DNA from: Proteiniclasticum ruminis DSM 24773
GTDB taxonomy: Bacteria > Bacillota > Clostridia > Clostridiales > Clostridiaceae
Reading direction: 5' to 3'
DNA: 64,000 nt
Assembly: GCF_000701905.1 (NCBI RefSeq)
Contig: NZ_KL370832.1
Location: forward strand, 161,357 to 225,356
Shown: one piece after another, positions 8,693 through 16,946 of the stretch
Numbering within the stretch: position 1 is the stretch's first letter
Layout: every line of letters begins with the position of its first letter
Notes under the pieces: model-generated
The model's database searches: none
What the model was told of the DNA's origin: nothing
What the model saw: only the letters and a program-made list of their open reading frames with translations
Program-made: the position numbers and the translations under genes

Positions 8693-9210
8693 TTTGTGGT
8701 ATTTCTGCTGAAGTCATCTTTTAAAAGAATCATAGACTACGTGTTTTTGCTCTCGTGAAATGACATAAATATGATGGAGATTTGATTAGGACAATTATTC
8801 TATTGACCGTCCAAGATACCAACCAAGACACCACGCAAGCTGAAGATGATAGTGATGATGGATTAAAAGCACTACTTGAGTTTTGATCCACGCTAAGAAC
8901 AAGGAATGAAATGCAAGAATTAATGTAGCTAAAAAATCGGGAATATTTAAGGAAGAAAATACTCAATCCACTAATGAAAGGAAACCTTCTATAAGCTCAC
9001 AGTGTCTGATAAGCTGACAAGTCCAAATCGAAAATATTACACGAGTAGATAAATGGAGAGCTCATTACAATGTGCTGGGCTTTTTTATACACTTATCTTA
9101 TCAAATGAACCACCAATATAGAAGAAACTCGTATAGGGTTTCAGACGTATCAAGAATTCTGAACGGAAATAAGCTTCTGATATTTAGAAAGACGCAGGTA
9201 CTGGAATTTT
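8693..9210. other. Intergenic region of about 0.5 kb, possibly degenerate coding sequence
   Basis: No convincing gene is present. On the plus strand a 30-codon stretch ending near 8885, with a run of acidic residues and then KALLEF before a stop, and short open pieces after it up to about 8990 look faintly like decayed coding sequence, but I cannot name a family. A weak hairpin followed by six T residues is visible near 9058-9086. Confidence 0.35.
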
Positions 9211-9250
9211 AAATCTAAAGAAATAGCGCTGAGAAAACCCAGCGCTAAAG
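9210..9250 (-). terminator. Terminator of the CoA-transferase operon (minus strand)
   Basis: TAGCGCTG at 9224-9231 and CAGCGCTA at 9240-9247 form a perfect 8-bp stem with an 8-base loop. Read on the minus strand, the stem is followed by TTTCTTTAG, so it ends transcription coming from the CoA-transferase genes. Confidence 0.8.
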
Positions 9251-9285
9251 ATGAATGGCGTTATATCCTAAAATGGTTTTGAAGT

Positions 9286-9957
9286 TTACATGATTATTGA
9301 CTGCATGGAGAGAATCTTTTCAGGGAGGAGAAGCTTTGCTTCTGTGGCTTCCAGAATTTCCGCCAAGGTGAATTCCTCGTTTATTTCTCTCAGAAGGAGA
9401 CCTTCCGGTGTCACTTCGATGACGCACATTTCGGTGACAATAAGGTCCACTTCCCCCATGGCTGTCAGGGGCAAAGTGCATTCTTTGAGGATTTTAGGAC
9501 TGCCTTTGGCGGTATGTTCCATGGCCACGATGACTTTTTTTGCACCGGAGAGAAGATCCATGGCACCACCCATACCGGGCACCATTTTGCCAGGGATCAT
9601 ATAATTGGCGATATTTCCTCTCTCATCCACCTGCAGGGCTCCCAGTACCGTGAGATTCACATGGCCGCCCCGGATGATACCAAAGGAGGTGGCGCTGTCA
9701 AAAAATGCTCCGCCCGGCAGGATGGTCACCGGGATGCCTCCAGCGTTTGTGATATAGGGGTTGATGCTGTCATCGGAAGGAGAGGGGCCAAGACCCACAA
9801 ATCCGTTCTCGGACTGGAAGATGATGGTTTTACCCTGGGGTACGAAATTGGCCACTTTGGTGGGAAGACCAATGCCGAGATTTACCACATCGCCATCAGA
9901 AAGCTCATGGGCTACACGTTTTGCGATAAATTCCTGAATCTTTTCTTTATCCATCAT
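9286..9957 (-). CDS. 3-oxoacid / acetate-type CoA-transferase, subunit B
   Basis: The 223-residue subunit has the class I CoA-transferase features: [12 protein letters not shown] near the N-terminus, the SENG motif with the catalytic glutamate near residue 50, and GGAFFDSA and PGMGGAMDL further on. Together with subunit A it exchanges CoA between acids such as acetoacetate, butyrate and acetate, a step in acid fermentation. ATG at 9957 directly abuts the stop of subunit A and is preceded by GGAGGTG inside that gene, indicating translational coupling. It resembles AtoA/CtfB; the preferred acids cannot be told. Confidence 0.9.
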   Translation of the reverse strand: MMDKEKIQEFIAKRVAHELSDGDVVNLGIGLPTKVANFVPQGKTIIFQSENGFVGLGPSPSDDSINPYITNAGGIPVTILPGGAFFDSATSFGIIRGGHVNLTVLGALQVDERGNIANYMIPGKMVPGMGGAMDLLSGAKKVIVAMEHTAKGSPKILKECTLPLTAMGEVDLIVTEMCVIEVTPEGLLLREINEEFTLAEILEATEAKLLLPEKILSMQSIIM

Positions 9958-10614
9958 TTAAAAGGCACCTCCATCTACAATGAAATTGACAAAAACCCCA
10001 GGGGTATGTACAGAATTCGGATCCAGATCTCCCACTTCCACCACTTCCACGGCCTCCACAATGGTGATGTCCGCTGCTGCAGCCATCATGTTGTTGAAGT
10101 TTCGGGTGGAGCCGTGGTAATGGATGTTCCCGAACTTGTCCACCTGATTTCCGAAAATCAGTGCCACATCCGCACGGAGAGGTTTTTCCAGAAGGTAGAC
10201 TTTACCGTCCACGGTCACCTTATCTTTTCCTTTTTCCACTTCTGTCCCAAGACCTGTGGTGGTGAGTACGCCGCCCAGACCATGACCGCCTGCTCGAATC
10301 TGCTCAATAAGCGTGCCCTGAGGCACCAGAACCACTTCGGTTTCTCCAGAAAGCATCTGACGGCCGGTTTCTTTATTGGTGCCCACATGGGAGGCAATGA
10401 TTTTCTTGAACTGGCGGTTTACTACCATTTTTCCGACACCGCGGTCGATAAAACCGGAATCGTTGCAGATGAGGGTCAGGTCCTTGACGCCTTTTTCGAT
10501 GAGCGCATCGATGAGACGGTCCGGAGTGCCTACGGCGAGGAAACCTCCGATCATGACGGTGTCTCCGTCTTTCACATGTTCAATGGCTTGGGAGAGGTCA
10601 ATGAGTTTGTTCAT
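9958..10614 (-). CDS. 3-oxoacid / acetate-type CoA-transferase, subunit A
   Basis: The 218-residue subunit has the glycine-rich GGFLAVGTPDRLIDAL motif near residue 25, LICNDSG, GTLIEQIRAGG and the C-terminal TPGVFV typical of AtoD/CtfA proteins. The start at 10614 is set by an AGGAAAGGAGC site read on the minus strand; the longer frame to 10707 has no site. It is followed without a gap by subunit B. It is divergent from the LysR regulator at 10853, which may control it, although that regulator also lies in line with the citrate genes. Confidence 0.9.
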   Translation of the reverse strand: MNKLIDLSQAIEHVKDGDTVMIGGFLAVGTPDRLIDALIEKGVKDLTLICNDSGFIDRGVGKMVVNRQFKKIIASHVGTNKETGRQMLSGETEVVLVPQGTLIEQIRAGGHGLGGVLTTTGLGTEVEKGKDKVTVDGKVYLLEKPLRADVALIFGNQVDKFGNIHYHGSTRNFNNMMAAAADITIVEAVEVVEVGDLDPNSVHTPGVFVNFIVDGGAF

Positions 10615-10789
10615 ATAAAAGCTCCTTTCCTGTATCTCTATGAAAAGTCTTAGCGTCAGCTCAAAAATACGAGACTGGTTCATCCGAAAAATCATGAGAA
10701 AGTACATGGTTTCTCCTGAAGTATTTCTTTACTCAACCTTATTAAAACGTTATCATAGAAGAATGTACAGGACGAAATTTTCATAGATT

Positions 10790-10809
10790 CTATAACATTA
10801 AGTTATAAG
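10790..10809 (+). promoter_or_regulatory. Candidate LysR-type operator in the divergent region
   Basis: TATAAC at 10791-10796 and GTTATA at 10802-10807 form an inverted repeat separated by ATTAA. It lies between the divergent CoA-transferase operon and the LysR gene, about 45 bp upstream of the latter's start, where an autoregulatory site is expected. Confidence 0.4.
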
Positions 10810-10852
10810 ATGAAAGGTAGAGAGCAGAAGTTACCCGGAAGGAGGAAAAGCC

Positions 10853-11797
10853 TTGAATATAGACCATCTGAAATATTTTATCACTGTGGTGAACAATGGA
10901 TTCAACCTCAGTGAGGCATCCAAAAAGCTTCATATTTCACAACCGGCGCTCAGTAAGTATATCCTGAAGTTTGAGGAAGAGGAGCGGGTGGATCTCTTCT
11001 ATAGAAAGCATGGCAGACTTCTGGGACTTACACCTTCCGGAGAGAACTTCTTTGCCAATGCCAAGGGTGTGGTGGAAGCCCACGACCGGATGCTTAAGGA
11101 GCTTAGGGAAGCTTCCAAGAAAGTGCGGGGAGTCATCCGCATCGGCATTCCACCCCTGATCCTGACGGTCCTTTTTACAGAGGTCATGTCTAAGCTGATT
11201 CTTCTCAATCCGCTGATCAAGTTCGAAATCGTGGAAGCAGGAGCTTTTGAGCTCAGGAAGCTTCTGGCCATGAATGAACTGGACTTTGCGGTGCTTCTTT
11301 CGCCGTCGGAGTTGAATCCCCAGGCGTTTTTGGAAGTGCTTCTGAAAAAAGACGATCTGACGGTGTTTCTTTCCAGTACCCATCCACTGGCGGAAAAAGA
11401 GATGCTAAGGTGGTCGGATCTGGAGAAAGAAAAGCTGGCTCTCTTTAATGAAAGCTTTATGATCCATCATCTTCTCATGGGAAAATTCAGAGCCCTGCGG
11501 ATGGAACCGGACATCCAGATCCTTTCCGGATCCTGGGACTTTCTCCTGGAGGTGACCAAGGATTCAGAGATGGTGACAATCCTGCCTTCCCCCATCACGA
11601 AGTTCATTGCCACGGACGGCATCCTGGAGAAAAAGCTGGTGTCACCGGTATCCTGGAAGGTTGTGCTCACCCATCCTCTGAAATCCTATACCTCCACCCT
11701 GGAAAAGTATGTGAAGGAAAGCATTGTGGAGTACTTTCAGAAAGGAAAGGACATTGTGCCCATCAACGGAGAAAGTGAAGAGGAAAAGCCTTTGTGA
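10853..11797 (+). CDS. LysR family transcriptional regulator
   Basis: The 314-residue protein has an N-terminal winged helix (residues 1-60; NLSEASKKLHISQPALSKYI is the HTH) and a LysR substrate-binding domain from about 90 to 295. The TTG start at 10853 is supported by GGAAGGAGG seven bases upstream and by the family start pattern M-x-I-D-H-L-K-Y-F. It lies in the same direction as, and 108 bp upstream of, the malic enzyme/citrate lyase genes, and divergent from the CoA-transferase genes. A role as a citrate-responsive activator is plausible but inferred from position. Confidence 0.88.
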   Translation: MNIDHLKYFITVVNNGFNLSEASKKLHISQPALSKYILKFEEEERVDLFYRKHGRLLGLTPSGENFFANAKGVVEAHDRMLKELREASKKVRGVIRIGIPPLILTVLFTEVMSKLILLNPLIKFEIVEAGAFELRKLLAMNELDFAVLLSPSELNPQAFLEVLLKKDDLTVFLSSTHPLAEKEMLRWSDLEKEKLALFNESFMIHHLLMGKFRALRMEPDIQILSGSWDFLLEVTKDSEMVTILPSPITKFIATDGILEKKLVSPVSWKVVLTHPLKSYTSTLEKYVKESIVEYFQKGKDIVPINGESEEEKPL

Positions 11798-11865
11798 ATA
11801 CAGATGTCCATGGGATTTGGCGTTGAAGAGTAACGGAAAAAAGGGTATCCTTAAATAGAATGCAT

Positions 11866-11883
11866 CAGCATCATGGGATGCTG
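11866..11883 (+). promoter_or_regulatory. Small hairpin in the leader before the malic enzyme gene
   Basis: CAGCATC at 11866-11872 pairs with GATGCTG at 11877-11883 over a 4-base loop. There is no T-run, so it is more likely a leader structure or operator than a terminator. Confidence 0.3.
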
Positions 11884-11905
11884 AAACGGATGAATAAGAG
11901 GTGGA

Positions 11906-13087
11906 ATGATGGGAAATTATTATGAAAAAGCATTAAGTCTCCATGAAGAATGGAAAGGAAAGATTTCAGTGGAGCTGAAAGCGCCGCTGATGGACAAAGA
12001 AGATCTTTCTGTGGCCTACACACCAGGTGTTGCGGAGCCTTGCAGAGAAATCGCAAAGGACAGAGACAATGCCTATAAATATACATGGAAGGGGAACATC
12101 GTAGCGGTGGTCTCCGATGGGACAGCGGTCCTGGGTCTTGGAGACATCGGACCGGAAGCGGCACTTCCTGTAATGGAAGGAAAAGCTGCGCTTTTCAAGA
12201 GATTTGCAGGGGTCAATGCGATACCTATCGTTCTTGATACAAAGGACTCCAAGGAGATCATTGAAACGGTAAAGCGTATTGCGCCTACCTTTGGCGGCAT
12301 CAACCTGGAAGACATCAGCGCGCCCCGATGTGTGGAGATTGAAAGAAGCCTCATCGAGGAACTGGATATTCCAGTGTTTCATGACGACCAGCATGGAACT
12401 GCCATCGTGGTGACAGCAGGAATTATGAATGCTTTAAAGCTCATCGGCAAGAAGAAGGAAGAGGTCACTTTGGTGGTTTCTGGAACAGGCGCCGCAGGAA
12501 GCTCTGTGATCAAGATGCTTCATGCCTACGGCATCCGAAGCATTTACGCCTTCAATGTCAACGGAATTCTAAGAAAGGGCGATATGGAAGAATACAATTT
12601 CCTGGAAAAAGAGCTGTGCGAAATCACCAACGAAGCGGATGAAGCTCTGACGTTATCAGAAGCCATGAAGCGTGCGGATCTTTTTGTGGGCGTCAGCGCG
12701 CCCAAGGTGCTGACCAAAGAAATGGTTGCCTCCATGAAAAAGGATGCCATTGTTTTTGCCATGGCCAATCCGGAGCCGGAGATCTCCTATGAGGATGCAG
12801 TAGACGCTGGAGCCCGGGTGGTGGGTACCGGCCGTTCTGATTTTCCGAACCAGGTGAACAATGTGCTGGCTTTCCCAGGACTCTTTAAAGGAGCACTCCA
12901 GGTACGTGCCAGTAAAATCACTGAGGCTATGAAAATGGCAGCGGCAGAAGGCATCGCTTCTTTAATAGAAGAAAAGGATCTTCGGGAAGACTATGTGATT
13001 CCAGGCGCCTTTGATGAAAGGGTAGCGGAAGTGGTGGCAGATGCCGTGGCGAGAAAAGCTGTGGAAGAAGGCCTTTCCAGAATTTAG
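11906..13087 (+). CDS. NAD(P)-dependent malic enzyme / CitM-like oxaloacetate decarboxylase
   Basis: The 393-residue protein is a short bacterial malic enzyme. AYTPGVAEPCREI carries the catalytic tyrosine near residue 38, GDIGPEAALPVMEGKAAL carries the catalytic lysine, HDDQHGTAI supplies metal ligands, and VVSGTGAAGSS near residue 190 is the dinucleotide site. It should decarboxylate malate or oxaloacetate to pyruvate with a divalent metal. Lying directly upstream of citX-citD-citE-citF, it matches the place of CitM in lactic acid bacteria, a malic-enzyme relative acting as soluble oxaloacetate decarboxylase in citrate fermentation. AGAGGTGG precedes the start; ATG 11906 and 11909 are both possible. 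Confidence 0.88.
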   Translation: MMGNYYEKALSLHEEWKGKISVELKAPLMDKEDLSVAYTPGVAEPCREIAKDRDNAYKYTWKGNIVAVVSDGTAVLGLGDIGPEAALPVMEGKAALFKRFAGVNAIPIVLDTKDSKEIIETVKRIAPTFGGINLEDISAPRCVEIERSLIEELDIPVFHDDQHGTAIVVTAGIMNALKLIGKKKEEVTLVVSGTGAAGSSVIKMLHAYGIRSIYAFNVNGILRKGDMEEYNFLEKELCEITNEADEALTLSEAMKRADLFVGVSAPKVLTKEMVASMKKDAIVFAMANPEPEISYEDAVDAGARVVGTGRSDFPNQVNNVLAFPGLFKGALQVRASKITEAMKMAAAEGIASLIEEKDLREDYVIPGAFDERVAEVVADAVARKAVEEGLSRI

Positions 13088-13105
13088 GATAGGGAGCTGA
13101 ACGCG

Positions 13106-13612
13106 TTGGAACTTCTAGAGGCAAGAGAAAAGAGGGACGCCTTTGAACAGGATCTTCTGGAGAAAAACGGTCAGGTGCTTCTGACGCTCCGGGGGAACTA
13201 TCCTGGAGAGAACAAGGATGCACCATCGGTGTCCTATGTGGTGGAAACCTTAAGAAAAGAGGTGCTGAAGACTTTTCGTGTTGAGGAAGAGTTTGCGGAG
13301 CAATCTAAGGAAGGACTCCTCTACTTCTTTCTTCTTCAGGAAGAGGGGGGTGAGGCAAAGAGAAAGGCGGTTCTTCTGGAGGAGACGCATCCATTAGGAA
13401 GACTTGCGGATCTCGATGTCCGGGACAGGGGAAGGATCTATTCCAGAAGAGATCTGGGATGTCCGGAAAGAAGCTGCTATCTATGCAAAGAAAAAGCGGT
13501 TTACTGTGTACGGTCTATGAAACACACCATGGAAGAGGTCATTTTATATTTTGAGAAACAGGTGAAAGAGTATCAGCTGCTGGAGTGTGAAAACACTCCA
13601 CAGCGCCAATGA
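13106..13612 (+). CDS. citX: Apo-citrate lyase phosphoribosyl-dephospho-CoA transferase
   Basis: CitX transfers the phosphoribosyl-dephospho-CoA prosthetic group onto the citrate lyase acyl carrier protein. The 168-residue protein shows the family pattern LADLDVRD, RRDLGCPERSCYLC and a later CVRSMKHT, where cysteines and arginines recur in CitX. The start is TTG 13106 with AGGGAG nine bases upstream. It follows malic enzyme by 18 bp and its stop overlaps a possible early start of citD, so the genes are one operon. The CitX-CitD-CitE-CitF order is compact and the domain is not fused to CitG. Confidence 0.88.
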   Translation: MELLEAREKRDAFEQDLLEKNGQVLLTLRGNYPGENKDAPSVSYVVETLRKEVLKTFRVEEEFAEQSKEGLLYFFLLQEEGGEAKRKAVLLEETHPLGRLADLDVRDRGRIYSRRDLGCPERSCYLCKEKAVYCVRSMKHTMEEVILYFEKQVKEYQLLECENTPQRQ

Positions 13613-13626
13613 AACGGGGGAACGAT

Positions 13627-13887
13627 ATGGAGATATTAAAACAGGCGGTATGCGGGACCATCCAGTCCAACGACTGCTTTGTGAGAGTGGCGCCAGGAGA
13701 AGAACTTTTTCTTCATCTGGAAAGTACAGTGCTGGATGCTTTTGGGGAACAGATTGAACATGTGGTGCGGGAGACTCTTCTTGGGCTTGGCATCACTAAG
13801 GGTCAGATTTATCTGGAAGATAAAGGGGCGCTGGATTATACCATCCGGGCCAGAGTGGAAACGGCGGTGAAAAGAGCAAATGGCTAG
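13627..13887 (+). CDS. citD: Citrate lyase gamma subunit (acyl carrier protein)
   Basis: The 86-residue protein carries the CitD motif CGTIQSNDCFVRV near residue 10; the serine of QSND is the likely attachment site of the prosthetic group. The middle ends with the usual GALDYTIRARVETA. ATG 13627 is chosen because GGGGGAACG lies just before it; ATG 13609 would overlap the citX stop and add six residues. It overlaps citE by 8 bp. It carries acetyl and citryl thioesters between the two catalytic subunits. Confidence 0.9.
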   Translation: MEILKQAVCGTIQSNDCFVRVAPGEELFLHLESTVLDAFGEQIEHVVRETLLGLGITKGQIYLEDKGALDYTIRARVETAVKRANG

Positions 13888-14746
13888 AAGAAGTTTACTG
13901 TTTATGCCTGGAAACAATCCAGGAATGCTTACCACATCAGATATACTAGGAGCGGATACCCTGGTCTTCGATCTGGAGGACGCGGTGTCCCTTCAGGAGA
14001 AGGATGCTGCAAGGACCTTGGTCAGAGAAGCGATGTCTTTTCTTACCTTTACCGATTCTGAAGTCACAGTGAGGATCAATCCCACAGACTCACCCTACTG
14101 GAAAGAGGATCTTTCTGTCATGGTGCCTGCAAGGCCTCAGGGCATTGTGATCCCTAAAGCCACAGAAGCTTCCGTGAAGCTGGTGGAGGAAGAAGTGGAA
14201 AGGCTGGAGAAGCTTCATCAAATAGATAAGAAGCTCTTTTTCATCCTCATCGTGGAATCCGCCCTGGGTCTTTTTGATCTGAAGAGCACATTACAGGCAA
14301 GCCGCCGGATTGAAGGGCTTATCCTTGGTGGAGAAGATTTCACCAGCGACATGGGAATAAAGAGAACTGCGGACAGCCATGAGCTTCTCTTTGCCAGATA
14401 CCAGATTGCCACAGCGGCTAAAGCCTATGGTATGGACGCCATCGACACACCTTATACAGACATCGATGACATGGAGGGGCTGAAGGAAGATACCAGATTC
14501 TCAAAATCCATCGGATTCACCGGAAGACTGGCCATCAATCCAAGGCAGGTGGAGCCCATCCATGAGGTATTTTCGCCCACTGCCCTGGAAATTGAGGAAG
14601 CCCAGAACATTCTTCTGGAAGCGGAGGAAGCAGAAAAAAAGGGCCTTGGTGTATTCAGCTATAAAGGAAAGATGGTGGATCTGCCGGTAATCAAGCGTGC
14701 AGAGAAGACCATGGCATCTGCCAGGAAGTGGGGGCTTGTGAGATGA
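13880..14746 (+). CDS. citE: Citrate lyase beta subunit (citryl-ACP lyase)
   Basis: CitE splits citryl-ACP into oxaloacetate and acetyl-ACP. The 288-residue TIM barrel starts with RRSLLFMPGNNPGM, followed by TLVFDLEDAV with the metal-binding acids, VRINPTDSPYW, GIVIPKA, the ESALGLFDL region and GGEDFTSDMG. These are hallmarks of CitE rather than of the shorter CitE-like lyases. It overlaps both neighbours (8 bp with citD, 4 bp with citF), consistent with coupled translation and a fixed subunit ratio. Confidence 0.93.
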   Translation: MARRSLLFMPGNNPGMLTTSDILGADTLVFDLEDAVSLQEKDAARTLVREAMSFLTFTDSEVTVRINPTDSPYWKEDLSVMVPARPQGIVIPKATEASVKLVEEEVERLEKLHQIDKKLFFILIVESALGLFDLKSTLQASRRIEGLILGGEDFTSDMGIKRTADSHELLFARYQIATAAKAYGMDAIDTPYTDIDDMEGLKEDTRFSKSIGFTGRLAINPRQVEPIHEVFSPTALEIEEAQNILLEAEEAEKKGLGVFSYKGKMVDLPVIKRAEKTMASARKWGLVR

Positions 14747-16251
14747 AAAACAGTTTAGGAAGAGAAGGGCTCTTGAGACCCTATGAAGGAGCTTTTGTAA
14801 ATAAGAGACATGTGGAGTACTCCGACAACAAAGAAAAAGGTAGAGTTCCGGAGTTTTCGGAGAACCTTGATGATGTGCTGGATGCCTTGGATCTTCAAGA
14901 TGGCATCACTGTGAGCTTTCACCATCACTTAAGAAATGGAGACCAGGTGCTGAATCTTGTCATGGGGAAACTTCAGGAAAGAGGACTGAAAGGGGTCACT
15001 GTGGCGGCTTCCTCCTTTTTCCCCTGTCATGCTCCATTGGTTCCCATGTTTGAGGACGGTACAGTCACACGGCTTCATGCTTCTTACATGTCAGGGCCTG
15101 TGGCAAGGGCGGTCAGTGAAGGGAAGGTGAAGGAGATCTCTACCATCACCACCCATGGAGGAAGACCCAGAGCCATTCTGGAGGGAGAACTGATCATCGA
15201 CGCAGCGTTCATCGCAGCGCCTGCAGTGGACTTTCATGGAAACCTCACAGGATCCGAAGGACCTGCTGCCTGTGGTGTTCTTGGCTATGCTCATGCGGAT
15301 GCCCAAGCAGGCAAAAAGGTGGTGGCCATCACCGACACGGTGAAAGAGTCTGTGAACCGGCCGGAAATTTCAGGACACCTCATAGACTATGTGGTAAAAG
15401 TGCCAACCATTGGAGACCCCAAAGGTATTGTATCCGGCACCACAAAAATCACCAAGGACCCTGTGGGACTGAAGATTGCCCGGGATGCAGCGACGGTCAT
15501 TGCACACAGCGGTCTTCTGAAAGACGGATTCAGCTTCCAGACCGGCGCCGGAGGCACTTCTCTGGCGGTAGCCCTGGAAGTGAAAAAGATCATGAAGGAA
15601 AAGAACATTATAGGAAGCTTTGCTTGTGGCGGCACAACGGATTATCTGGTGGATATGCTGGAAGAAGGATATTTTGAGAAGCTTTATGATGTGCAAGCCT
15701 TTAATTTAGATGCAGTGGAGTCTGTAAAGGTCAATGAGCGTCATGTGAAGATCTCAGCCAATACCTATGCGAATCTTCATAATGACCATAATATTGTGAA
15801 TCAGCTGGATGTGGTGATTCTTGGTGCGTCGGAAATCGATGTGGACTTTAACGTCAATGTCACCACAGGCAGCGACGGATATATCCTTGGAGGGTCCGGT
15901 GGCCATGCGGATACAGCAGCTGGCGCAAAGCTTGCTATCATCGTTTCCACACTCGTTAACAGCAGAATCAGCTGTCTGGTGGATCGGGTAACCACGGTGA
16001 CAACGCCAGGGGAAACCATTGACATGCTCGTCACAGAGCGTGGTATTGCGGTTCATCCAAGACACAAGGAGCTGATCCGGACGCTGAAAGAGGAAACCAG
16101 CCTGAAGATCATGGACATCAAAGAGCTGAAAGCTGTAGCAGACAGCTTAACAGGCGTCCCCAAGAGAAAAGAAAGAACCGGGGAGATTGTGGCGGTCAGC
16201 GAATACCGGGATGGCACAGTCCTGGATGTGATTCGGAAAGTAGAGAAATAA
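14743..16251 (+). CDS. citF: Citrate lyase alpha subunit (citrate:acetyl-ACP transferase)
   Basis: CitF exchanges acetyl-ACP with citrate to give citryl-ACP. The 502-residue protein has the CoA-transferase-like alpha-subunit features: ITVSFHHHLRNGD, HGGRPRAI, AFIAAPAVDFHGN, a glycine-rich FQTGAGGTSLAVA and GGSGGHADTAAG. The ATG at 14743 overlaps the citE stop as ATGA. It ends the operon and is followed by a strong terminator. No citC ligase, citG, citrate carrier or membrane oxaloacetate decarboxylase lies in the window, so these must be elsewhere if the enzyme is active. Confidence 0.94.
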   Translation: MKNSLGREGLLRPYEGAFVNKRHVEYSDNKEKGRVPEFSENLDDVLDALDLQDGITVSFHHHLRNGDQVLNLVMGKLQERGLKGVTVAASSFFPCHAPLVPMFEDGTVTRLHASYMSGPVARAVSEGKVKEISTITTHGGRPRAILEGELIIDAAFIAAPAVDFHGNLTGSEGPAACGVLGYAHADAQAGKKVVAITDTVKESVNRPEISGHLIDYVVKVPTIGDPKGIVSGTTKITKDPVGLKIARDAATVIAHSGLLKDGFSFQTGAGGTSLAVALEVKKIMKEKNIIGSFACGGTTDYLVDMLEEGYFEKLYDVQAFNLDAVESVKVNERHVKISANTYANLHNDHNIVNQLDVVILGASEIDVDFNVNVTTGSDGYILGGSGGHADTAAGAKLAIIVSTLVNSRISCLVDRVTTVTTPGETIDMLVTERGIAVHPRHKELIRTLKEETSLKIMDIKELKAVADSLTGVPKRKERTGEIVAVSEYRDGTVLDVIRKVEK

Positions 16252-16267
16252 ATTAAATATGGAATGG

Positions 16268-16310
16268 TGGACCTCACAGCTTAGAAGAAGCTTGTGGGGT
16301 TCTTTTTTTG
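16268..16310 (+). terminator. Terminator closing the citrate lyase operon
   Basis: ACCTCACAGCTT pairs with AAGCTTGTGGGGT across a short loop and is followed by TCTTTTTTT. It lies 20 bp after the citF stop codon. Confidence 0.85.
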
Positions 16311-16946
16311 TACTTCATTTCTCGGGAGGGGTTTATTTTCATGCAGTGCATTCTGATTTCAAACTGCCACCGAAGAGGACATAAGAGAACTAACAGAATC
16401 CGGAATTATTGTGAAGAATTATACAACATGTGGAGTGATATGGATATAGAAAGTTGATTGGGCTCTATAGGAAAGTTATTAGCATTTTCATGAAGACAAT
16501 GGTGTATATTTTGAAAATGATTAAATAATCTCAGAAAAATGATTTTATACAGATGTGTATAATCCTGACTTAACTTATGGTGGAAGTTCAAAAGAATTTC
16601 CTTTATGAAATGTTAACAAAATACACATAAAACTATAATCGGTATTATAAAATAAAGAATTTCACGAGGTGAAGTGAAAGAATATCATACAAACAGTTAG
16701 ATTATGATAATATTTCGAATGGAAATTATAAAGGAAGTTAAAAATATAAAGAGAATTAGCGCAAAAGATGACGAGTAACTCTATATATTTCAATCATAGA
16801 TTTATTTAAATTTAACAATATTGATTATGGAGGCTTAATTTTGTAGAATAATAGTATAAAGTGTCGTAATGAATTATTGTGTTGTTTCAAAGTACAAGTC
16901 GGGACTTACAATTTGGACAAAATTCCTCAAGGAGGGAGAGAGAACC
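16311..16946 (+). other. Long AT-rich regulatory region before the Cna-B repeat protein
   Basis: About 640 bases hold no convincing gene. A perfect 7-bp inverted repeat, TTATACA-GATG-TGTATAA, lies at 16545-16562. A candidate promoter TTAACA (16613-16618), 15 bases, TATAAT (16634-16639) would leave a leader of about 300 bases before the start at 16947. The leader is rich in A and T; I recognise no riboswitch class in it. An in-frame ATG at 16869 has no ribosome-binding site and is not used as the start. Confidence 0.45.

Noticed and set aside
8788-8990. Possible transposase or nuclease remnant
   Set aside because: The translated pieces are short, broken by stops and match no motif that I can name, so it is left as intergenic sequence.
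9514-10653. Plus-strand open frame of 379 codons opposite the CoA-transferase genes
   Set aside because: Both CoA-transferase subunits on the minus strand have full family motifs and good ribosome-binding sites. The plus-strand product is rich in His and Cys and resembles no family.
16869-16946. Earlier ATG for the Cna-B protein
   Set aside because: It has no ribosome-binding site and would bury the signal peptide, whereas ATG 16947 follows AAGGAGGGAG and begins a normal signal sequence.
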